31,253 nucleotides of DNA from NCBI GenBank assembly GCA_937889225.1, contig CALAST010000105.1, forward strand, positions 1-31,253. The letters run 5' to 3'. This stretch comes from an uncultured Lachnobacterium sp. (GTDB lineage Bacteria > Bacillota > Clostridia > Lachnospirales > Lachnospiraceae). The notes under the pieces are model-generated. The model did not search any database. It had not been told where the DNA came from and saw nothing but the letters and a program-made list of their open reading frames with translations. The position numbers were made by a program, and so were the translations under genes. This document shows, piece after piece, positions 25,379-31,253 of this stretch (position 1 is its first letter; each line of letters begins with the position of its first letter).

Positions 25379-26176
25379 CTATTGTTGTACTCCTGTTGCT
25401 ATGCTTAAAATAAACACATTTTCAACTCCTGCCTCTTTGAGGCATGCCGTTACTTCCTCCATGGTACTTCCGGTTGTATAAATATCGTCTACAATCAAAA
25501 TACGCTGTCTATATTGTACTATACTTTTTCGTGTCTGAAAAGCATTTTTCAGATTATTTTTACGTTCCTGCTTGTTTAGCGTCTTTTGTGGGACTGTATC
25601 CCGAATGCGTTCTATGTATTTTGCATCTGTCGGAATCTGTGTAAGCACGGACAATTCCCTTGCAAAACTTTCGGCTTGGTTATAGCCTCTTTTCCTTTGT
25701 TTCTTCGGATACATAGGCACAGGTATGATAAGTTCTATCTCATTTTGCCTTATCCACGCACCATAAAGCCTTACTGCTTCTTTTGCAAAAAAATGAGCAT
25801 ATTCTCTTTTATTGGAATATTTAAAACGATACAAAGACTTTTTTATCGCACCTTTATACAAAAAAATGGCTTTTCCCTGAAAGTCCAAAGATTCTGTTGA
25901 TTTAGTTTTTCTTATGTAAGGAGAAACGGAAACGAATTGTTCCTTTGATTTTTTTTTGCAATTATAACAAAACTCATATGATGCATTTTCGATTGGACGA
26001 CCACACCGCATACATGCCGGACTTGACACATAAAATAACTTGGATTTACAAAATTGGTGAATATCTCCCTCCTCCGAATTTAAAATTCGGTCACACACAG
26101 GACATCTTTTAGGATAGACCAAAGAAAGCAGATTATCTTTAGCCTCCATAAGAATTTGATATATTGTTTTATTCAT
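25379..26176 (-). CDS. comF: ComF family phosphoribosyltransferase-like protein
   Basis: About 265 residues. An N-terminal double zinc finger (RCPVCDRIL ... CMRCGRPI ... FCYNCKKK) precedes a phosphoribosyltransferase domain with the PRPP-binding loop ILIVDDIYTTGSTMEE and the upstream IIPVPMYPKKQRKRGYNQAESFARE block. ComF/ComFC proteins help single-stranded DNA enter the cell during competence in naturally transformable bacteria, and they also occur widely outside competence. The frame is open for 23 more codons to 26245, but those codons lie in a palindromic intergenic repeat and the ATG at 26176 has AAAAGG seven bases upstream. The gene begins a run that continues through the YvyF-like gene and the two membrane proteins toward cdaA. 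Confidence 0.9.
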   Translation of the reverse strand: MNKTIYQILMEAKDNLLSLVYPKRCPVCDRILNSEEGDIHQFCKSKLFYVSSPACMRCGRPIENASYEFCYNCKKKSKEQFVSVSPYIRKTKSTESLDFQGKAIFLYKGAIKKSLYRFKYSNKREYAHFFAKEAVRLYGAWIRQNEIELIIPVPMYPKKQRKRGYNQAESFARELSVLTQIPTDAKYIERIRDTVPQKTLNKQERKNNLKNAFQTRKSIVQYRQRILIVDDIYTTGSTMEEVTACLKEAGVENVFILSIATGVQQ

Positions 26177-26195
26177 TTTAATTCCTTTTATATTT

Positions 26196-26220
26196 GTCAG
26201 GTGGAGTGTCCCCACCTGAC
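26196..26220. other. 9-bp hairpin before comF
   Basis: GTCAGGTGG and CCACCTGAC flank a seven-base loop. It stands between the larger palindrome at 26223-26281 and the comF ribosome binding site, within the comF leader if transcription comes from upstream. Confidence 0.5.
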
Positions 26221-26222
26221 AC

Positions 26223-26281
26223 AAGAATGTCCCCCAACCCACCACTTAGTGCTTCTTGCACTTGAAGTGGGGGACTTTCTT
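26223..26281 (-). repeat. Dispersed repeat A, copy 2: large imperfect palindrome
   Basis: AAGAATGTCCCCC to GGGGGACTTTCTT encloses a second stem, CCACTTAGTGC against GCACTTGAAGTGG (a two-base TG bulge) around TTCTT. The repeat unit shared with 17630-17679 extends to 26293 with the TTCGGTTAAA end. It could serve as a terminator after the apgM gene, but its layout also resembles the paired hairpins at the ends of IS200/IS605 elements or mobile palindromes derived from them. No transposase is adjacent. Confidence 0.6.
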
Positions 26282-26296
26282 GATTCGGTTAAACTA

Positions 26297-26322
26297 AAAA
26301 ACTTTTTGGCTTTAACCAAACA
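26297..26322 (-). terminator. Weak terminator-like stem overlapping the apgM stop
   Basis: On the minus strand TTTGG, TTAAAG, CCAAA forms a five- to six-pair stem that includes the stop codon and is followed by AAGTTTTTTAG. The stem is short, so termination may rely on the larger palindrome just beyond it. Confidence 0.35.
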
Positions 26323-27511
26323 ATTTATCTATCAGACAATATCCTTCTGCAACTACTATACCTGTCTGCATTGCTTCTTTTTCATTATAGCATCCATTAT
26401 ATACCTGTTCATTTGCAGAATCATACAGCATATATGGAACAGCATCGGATGTATGAGTACGAAGATAAATTGGTGTTGGATGGTCTGGAAGCACGAGCAT
26501 ACGGAATGCTTCTCCCGCATCTTTTAGTCCTTCCACTATCGGTTTGATAATACGTTCGTCTAAATTTTCGATTGCTTTGATTTTATGTTCCAGATTACCC
26601 TGATGTCCCATTTCATCCGGACCTTCAAGATGTACATATACAAAATCACAGCCTTCTTCTGTTAATACACGAACAGCGGCTTTGGCTTTTCCTTCATAGT
26701 TAGTATGAAGTCCGCCATTTGCCCCTTCTACTTCTACAACTTTCATTCCTGTACCGACTGCAATGCCTTTTAATAAGTCTACCGCAGAAATCATAGCACC
26801 TTTTTTATTTGTCTTTTCCTCAAATGAATACAAGGATGGTTTTGTTCCTGCACCCCAAAACCAAAGAGAGTTTGCAGGATTTAAGCCCTGTTCTTTTCTT
26901 TTTTGGTTAATTGGATGATTCACTAAGATATCATAGCTTTTTTTCATCATTTCCAGTAAAAATGCTTCCTGTGGCAAATATTCACCTATGCAGCGACCTA
27001 AAATATCATGAGGTGCATGCAAAGAAACAACTTTTCCGCCTTCCCATATAAAACAATGGCGGTAACTTGTTCCTACATAAAAATGATAGATTTCTGTCTC
27101 AAGCTCTTTTTTTACTGCTTCCAAAAGGATTGCTGCATCTTCTGTTGAAATTTCTCCGGAACTATGGTCAATAATCGTGCGTTTTTCATATTCCGGTTCT
27201 TCTTCTGATAACGTTACTAAATTTGCACGAAATGCAATGTGGTCATCTTGCATAGGGATTCCAATGCTTAATGCTTCCAGAGGAGAACGTCCGCTGTAAT
27301 GCTTTTTGGGATTATACCCCAATACGGATAAATTTGCCACATCGCTTCCCGGACTCATTCCGTTTGGCACGGTATGAACCATGCCGACTTCACTATATTT
27401 TGCCAATTCATCCATCATTGGTGTTTTGGCATATTCAAGTGGGGTTTTATCCCCAAGTTTTTGGATTGGCACATCTGCCATTCCATCTCCTAAAATAATC
27501 ACATATTTCAT
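26312..27511 (-). CDS. ApgM-type cofactor-independent phosphoglycerate mutase family; possible homoserine kinase
   Basis: 399 residues of the alkaline-phosphatase superfamily (archaeal-type iPGM). Metal and catalytic sites are visible: ILGDGMAD with Asp9, SPGSDVANLSVLGY with the probable nucleophile Ser56, SGRSPLEAL, VHLEGPDEMGHQGN and LPDHPTP with the late Asp-His pair. Homologues beside threonine genes have been proposed or shown to be an alternative homoserine kinase rather than a mutase. Here the gene starts six bases after the hom stop codon, with no thrB of the GHMP type in the window, which favours that reading. The ATG has only a weak GGGTAAG before it, so translation is probably coupled to hom. 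Confidence 0.88.
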   Translation of the reverse strand: MKYVIILGDGMADVPIQKLGDKTPLEYAKTPMMDELAKYSEVGMVHTVPNGMSPGSDVANLSVLGYNPKKHYSGRSPLEALSIGIPMQDDHIAFRANLVTLSEEEPEYEKRTIIDHSSGEISTEDAAILLEAVKKELETEIYHFYVGTSYRHCFIWEGGKVVSLHAPHDILGRCIGEYLPQEAFLLEMMKKSYDILVNHPINQKRKEQGLNPANSLWFWGAGTKPSLYSFEEKTNKKGAMISAVDLLKGIAVGTGMKVVEVEGANGGLHTNYEGKAKAAVRVLTEEGCDFVYVHLEGPDEMGHQGNLEHKIKAIENLDERIIKPIVEGLKDAGEAFRMLVLPDHPTPIYLRTHTSDAVPYMLYDSANEQVYNGCYNEKEAMQTGIVVAEGYCLIDKLFG

Positions 27512-27517
27512 AATTTC

Positions 27518-28711
27518 TTACCCAAGACGAATACGGCTTACCATCCGAATTTCAGATGCTTTTTCTGCAAATACTGCTTCTTTCATAACGTCTGTTACAA
27601 AACCGATTTCGCCTTCTACAACTCCTTCTACATATTCCACATTTCCAAATACGCTTTCTACCTGTGCTTTATCTGAAGTAGTACGTACAAAGAACGCATT
27701 TTCACTTTCTTTATAATCAATTAAGTTTACTTTTTCCGCTGACCAATCAATAAAGATATTGGTATCTTTATGATTTGCCATATCCACGATATCGGTTACT
27801 ACAGCACTTGCTGTCGGAAGTTTTCCTGCACCGCTTCCATAGAACATTGCATCACCTAATACATTGCCATGTACAAAAACGCTGTTAAATACGCCGCTTA
27901 CATTGCAAAGCGGATGTTTTGCGGAAAGCATAAATGGTGCTACCATACAGCAGTACGTATCTTTTACTTCTTTACTGCTTGCCAACAATTTAATATTTTT
28001 TCCCATTGCTTTTGCATAAGCAAAGTCTTCGGTTGTGATTTTTGTAATACCTTCAGTATAAATATCCTGATAATCTACCTGTTTTGCACATACAAGAGAA
28101 GTAAGGATAGCAATCTTACGACATGGGTCAAAACCTTCTACGTCTGCTGTTGGGTCTTTTTCTGCAAATCCTTTTTCCTGTGCGTCTTTTAATGCTTCTT
28201 CGAAGCTAACGCCTTCTTCTGACATACGGGTTAACATATAGTTTGTTGTACCGTTTAAAATACCTGTGATTTCTTCAATGCGGTCTGCTGTAAGGCATTT
28301 GTTGATTGGGCGGATAATTGGAATACCACCGCCTACGCTCGCACCAAACATAAAGTTGATTCCTTTTTCTCTTGCAATTGCAATAAGTTCTGCACCTTTT
28401 TCTGCTACAAGATTTTTATTGGAGGTGGTCACATGCTTTCCTGCTTCTAACATTTCTTTTACAAATGTAAATGCCGGTTCTACACCGCCCATCGTTTCTA
28501 CTACAATGCTGATTTCTTCATCTTCTACAATCTTTTTATAGTCATGAATAATGCAATCTTCGTATTTATCTCCCGGAAATTCACGCAAATCGAGGATATA
28601 TTTTACCTCAATCGGTTCACCCGCACGTCTTGTGATAAGCTCCCTATTTACTTCTAAAACTTCTACTACACCACTTCCGATGGTGCCGTATCCCATTACT
28701 GCTACTTTCAT
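27518..28711 (-). CDS. hom: Homoserine dehydrogenase
   Basis: Reduces aspartate semialdehyde to homoserine for threonine and methionine synthesis. About 397 residues: Rossmann part with MKVAVMGYGTIGSGVVEV and TSNKNLVAEKG, catalytic part with GASVGGGIPIIRPIN and GILNGTTNYMLTRM, and a short C-terminal ACT-like region (NAFFVRTTSDKAQVESVFGNV) that may bind threonine. It is somewhat shorter than the common 430-residue form. The frame extends to 28750, but ATG 28711 has AAAGGAG eight bases before it and begins the domain. It is followed directly by the ApgM-type gene. Confidence 0.95.
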   Translation of the reverse strand: MKVAVMGYGTIGSGVVEVLEVNRELITRRAGEPIEVKYILDLREFPGDKYEDCIIHDYKKIVEDEEISIVVETMGGVEPAFTFVKEMLEAGKHVTTSNKNLVAEKGAELIAIAREKGINFMFGASVGGGIPIIRPINKCLTADRIEEITGILNGTTNYMLTRMSEEGVSFEEALKDAQEKGFAEKDPTADVEGFDPCRKIAILTSLVCAKQVDYQDIYTEGITKITTEDFAYAKAMGKNIKLLASSKEVKDTYCCMVAPFMLSAKHPLCNVSGVFNSVFVHGNVLGDAMFYGSGAGKLPTASAVVTDIVDMANHKDTNIFIDWSAEKVNLIDYKESENAFFVRTTSDKAQVESVFGNVEYVEGVVEGEIGFVTDVMKEAVFAEKASEIRMVSRIRLG

Positions 28712-28728
28712 CCTGTTCACTCCTTTAT

Positions 28729-29952
28729 CTATGCTCGTGGTTTTCCACATTCTGAGCAGAATTTGCCTTTATTTTTATTTCCACAGGCACATACCCATTC
28801 CTGATTTGGTGCCGGTGTGCCACATTCCGGACAGAATTTGCCACGGTTTGTACTTCCACATGCACAAGTCCATGTATCTGCTCCCATTTGTGTGTGTATA
28901 TTTTGCTGATACTGTGCATTTTGCTGCATTTGCATGTTCTGTTGATATTGTGCGTTCTGCTGCATCTGCATTTGTGCGAGATTTGTCTGGGAAGCCTGCC
29001 CCATAAAGCCGCCTCCCATATTCATGCCCATTCCCATGCCCATAAAGCCACTCATAGAGCCATTTGCATTCGAACCTGCTGCTTCCATACCGCGTGCAAA
29101 ATGTCCCTGCACATAGCCTTCTCGTATAGTAGGGTCGGAAAGCATCGCACCTTCGTTACGCATATTGATAAGTTCCTGCGACTTTTCATCATAAGAAACA
29201 CTTGCAATACCAACTGACTGAATCTCAATGCCACGTGCCTTATTCCAATCTTCATCCAATACGGATGACATATATTTTCCAAGTTCTCTTGCTTTACTGC
29301 TTACATAAGAAATGCGTATGCCATCGGCTGACATTTGGTTTATGGAAGATTGCAATGCTTCTAAAAACTCGGACATATACTGGTCATTGATTTCTTTGAT
29401 ATCCACATGGTCTTTATTTCTCGGAATTGCTTCTGCATAAAACAAAAGCGGGTTTACGATTCGAATCGAATACGTACCATGTGCACGCAAAAACAATTCT
29501 GCATTATAAAATCCGTCAAAATAATTAATCGGATTTCTTGTGCCAAATTTAATGCCTTTGATTTCCTGAAGATTGATATAATATACCTTTTGTTCACTTG
29601 GTGTCTGTCCGCCAAAACTGATACGTTCAAAGGCTTCGTTTAATGCCTCTCCAAACTCACCATTAAAAAGAGACGGCATACTGGAATTATTTACTTTATA
29701 ATATCCCGGTTCTGCGGTGTAATCTACAATTTTACCACCATCTACAAGAATCATAAACTGATTGTCATATACACGAATCAAAGAACCATTGGACACGGTA
29801 TCATTTGTGCCTTTTACATTCTGCCCTTTGCGTGTTCGTATTCCACGGGTAAAAACAGTCTGGTCGCTCATATTATCCGGCTCTATAATTTCTAACCATT
29901 GGTCTGCAAAGCCACCTTTGACTGCCATGCCTGCTGCCTTTATAATTCCCAT
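28729..29952 (-). CDS. YdjI-like SPFH protein with two C-terminal zinc ribbons
   Basis: 407 residues. Residues 1-270 form an SPFH-type core (MGIIKAAGMAVKGGFADQWLEII, SNGSLIRVYDNQFMILVDGGKI, INYFDGFYNAELFLRAHGTYSIRI) as in the virion-core-like YdjI family. A methionine/glutamine-rich linker follows (MGMGMGMNMGGG and two QQNAQYQQN units). The C terminus has two zinc ribbons, CACGSTNRGKFCPEC and CACGNKNKGKFCSEC. In Bacillus YdjI works with PspA-type membrane-stress proteins; no such partner is here. AGGAGG lies before the ATG. The gene sits 31 bases after prfB and 17 bases before hom, apparently in the same transcript. Confidence 0.87.
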   Translation of the reverse strand: MGIIKAAGMAVKGGFADQWLEIIEPDNMSDQTVFTRGIRTRKGQNVKGTNDTVSNGSLIRVYDNQFMILVDGGKIVDYTAEPGYYKVNNSSMPSLFNGEFGEALNEAFERISFGGQTPSEQKVYYINLQEIKGIKFGTRNPINYFDGFYNAELFLRAHGTYSIRIVNPLLFYAEAIPRNKDHVDIKEINDQYMSEFLEALQSSINQMSADGIRISYVSSKARELGKYMSSVLDEDWNKARGIEIQSVGIASVSYDEKSQELINMRNEGAMLSDPTIREGYVQGHFARGMEAAGSNANGSMSGFMGMGMGMNMGGGFMGQASQTNLAQMQMQQNAQYQQNMQMQQNAQYQQNIHTQMGADTWTCACGSTNRGKFCPECGTPAPNQEWVCACGNKNKGKFCSECGKPRA

Positions 29953-29983
29953 GTCTGTTTCCTCCTAAAATATATTTTCATAT

Positions 29984-31120
29984 CTACTCTATCTCAGTGC
30001 CCTTTCCTTTCGGGCATCCCAGACTTAACCATTTCAAATATCCATTGATAAATACGTCAATGCTTCCATCCATAATCGCACCTACGTTTCCACTTTCCAC
30101 ATCAGTACGATGGTCTTTTACTAAAGTATATGGCTGCATAACATAAGAACGAATTTGATTTCCCCATCCGATTTCCGTTACTTCTCCACGGATACCTGCG
30201 GCTTTTGCTTCCTGTTCCTCCTGCTTTTTCAAATACAGCTTTGCTTTTAACATCTGCATTGCTTTGTCTTTATTCTGGAACTGAGAACGCTGATTTTGAC
30301 ATTGTACCACGATTCCTGTTGGAATATGTGTAATACGTACTGCGGAAGATGTCTTATTAATATGCTGTCCACCTGCTCCGCTGGAACGATACGTATCAAT
30401 TCTCAAATCTTCTTCTTTTACTTCCACATCTACATCTTCTTCAATATCCGGCATAACATCACAAGATACAAACGAAGTCTGACGTTTTCCTGCTGCGTTA
30501 AACGGAGAAATACGTACCAAACGATGCACGCCTTTTTCAGATTTTAAGTAGCCATATGCATTCTCACCACTTACTTCAAACGTAATGGACTTAATACCGG
30601 CTTCTTCTCCATCAAGAGAATCCAAGACGGTTAACGTAAAGCCTTTTTTATCTGCCCAACGGGAATACATACGAAACAGCATCGATGCCCAATCACAAGA
30701 CTCCGTTCCACCTGCTCCTGCATGAAGGGAAACAATTGCATTGTCCCTATCATATTCTCCGGCAAGCAATGTTTTCAAACGAATCGATTCATATGTGTCA
30801 ATAAATTCATCCAACATCGTTTTAATTTCCGGAATCAAAGCAGCATCGTTTTCTTCGTATCCCATCTCAATCATGGTTTCAATATCTTCATATCCTGTAG
30901 CAAGTTTTGCGAATGTTGCTACATCATCTTTTAAACTTTTTAATTCCTGCATCTTTTTCTGTGAAACAGAAGGTTCGTTCCAGAACTCAGGAGCTTCCAT
31001 TTCTCTTTCCAACTCCTGAATTTTTTGTTCTTTGTTCACCAAATCCAATGCACCTTTTACTTCTTCCAAAGGCTGTTTGTATGTGCCAAGCACCGATTTA
31101 AAATTATCTAATTCTACCAT
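29984..31120 (-). CDS. prfB: Peptide chain release factor 2, without the programmed frameshift
   Basis: 378 residues. It releases peptides at UGA and UAA. The recognition tripeptide SPF is at 205-207 (RISPFNAAGKRQ) and the catalytic GGQ at 250-252 (SGAGGQHINKTSSAV). Most prfB genes contain an in-frame UGA near codon 25 that needs a +1 frameshift. Here codons 24-26 read GCA TTG GAT (Ala-Leu-Asp) and the gene is open from ATG to TAG-free end, so this autoregulation is absent. The ATG is preceded by AAGAGGTAGAAAAA. It is the first gene of the prfB, ydjI-like, hom, apgM run. Confidence 0.97.
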   Translation of the reverse strand: MVELDNFKSVLGTYKQPLEEVKGALDLVNKEQKIQELEREMEAPEFWNEPSVSQKKMQELKSLKDDVATFAKLATGYEDIETMIEMGYEENDAALIPEIKTMLDEFIDTYESIRLKTLLAGEYDRDNAIVSLHAGAGGTESCDWASMLFRMYSRWADKKGFTLTVLDSLDGEEAGIKSITFEVSGENAYGYLKSEKGVHRLVRISPFNAAGKRQTSFVSCDVMPDIEEDVDVEVKEEDLRIDTYRSSGAGGQHINKTSSAVRITHIPTGIVVQCQNQRSQFQNKDKAMQMLKAKLYLKKQEEQEAKAAGIRGEVTEIGWGNQIRSYVMQPYTLVKDHRTDVESGNVGAIMDGSIDVFINGYLKWLSLGCPKGKGTEIE

Positions 31121-31179
31121 TTTTTCTACCTCTTTTTACATTTTATGATTTTATTTTTGTCCTATGTTACATGGTTAAG

Positions 31180-31207
31180 CGTTACTGTTCACGGGTGACC
31201 AGTAACG
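31180..31207. repeat. Palindromic repeat upstream of prfB, first hairpin
   Basis: GTTACTGTTCAC, GG, GTGACCAGTAAC with flanking C and G: a 13-bp stem with one mismatch (a wobble in RNA) and a two-base centre. It looks like part of a dispersed repeat unit that continues to the window edge. Confidence 0.6.
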
Positions 31208-31251
31208 AGTAAAAATCCATGCTAAATTTGCTTCGCAAATGGATTTTTACT
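31208..31251. repeat. Palindromic repeat upstream of prfB, second hairpin
   Basis: AGTAAAAATCC and GGATTTTTACT (11 bp) enclose an inner ATTTGC, TTC, GCAAAT stem with a seven-base bulge on one side. It abuts the first hairpin exactly. The unit is cut by the end of the window, so its full extent is unknown. Confidence 0.6.
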
Positions 31252-31253
31252 TG

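Noticed and set aside
25379..26176. Evidence for a complete competence system
   Set aside because: A single ComF-type gene is widespread in non-competent bacteria and no other competence gene is in the window.
26177..26245. Extended N terminus of ComF
   Set aside because: The codons come from a palindromic intergenic repeat, and a good start with its own ribosome binding site lies at 26176.

Overview
The window comes from a low-GC Firmicute, most likely a member of the Lachnospiraceae (Clostridia). Four things point that way: a cdaA-cdaR-glmM locus, a YvyF-type flagellar-operon protein beside comF, two secreted proteins with long arrays of tryptophan-rich wall-binding repeats, and AT-rich exopolysaccharide genes beside richer housekeeping genes. 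This assignment is inferred from gene content and style, not from a marker comparison. Apart from a transposase fragment at the left edge, every convincing gene is on the minus strand, so the layout below runs from high to low coordinates.

Right part (31.2 to 17.7 kb): conserved housekeeping genes. First is prfB, a YdjI-like SPFH/zinc-ribbon protein, hom, and an ApgM-family enzyme that may be the homoserine kinase. A short gap with stacked inverted repeats follows, then comF, a YvyF-like gene, two membrane proteins of unknown function, cdaA (c-di-AMP synthase) and cdaR. Last is glmM, a Crh-like HPr paralogue (Gln15, Ser46) and leuA. Several gaps here hold a dispersed palindromic repeat. Two copies differ by a compensatory base-pair change.

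Middle part (17.5 to 5.2 kb): an exopolysaccharide or capsule operon of the Wzx/Wzy type. It encodes an initiating sugar-phosphate transferase, a chain-length (Wzz/CpsC-type) protein fused to a P-loop-less kinase-like domain, a DUF4422 protein, a GT2 and a GT4 glycosyltransferase, a galactofuranosyltransferase-like protein, a Wzy-like polymerase, a Wzx-like flippase, a doubly broken acyltransferase-3 pseudogene and an intact acyltransferase-3. It is visibly more AT-rich than the flanking genes. A 12-bp hairpin sits in its leader, just before the first ribosome binding site.

Left part (5.0 to 0 kb): two secreted surface proteins that share the same wall-binding repeats. One carries a transglutaminase-like domain. 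The other is a two-headed autolysin with an amidase at the N terminus and a glucosaminidase at the C terminus. A small unknown ORF and the 3' end of an IS630-type transposase gene finish the window. Taken together, the left two thirds is a cell-envelope region (polymer synthesis, export, acylation, wall remodelling), placed next to genes that supply wall precursors (glmM) and sense envelope turgor (cdaA/cdaR). I did not find a clearly new defence or mobile system. The most unusual items are the Crh-like gene, the Wzz/pseudo-kinase fusion and the covarying dispersed repeats.
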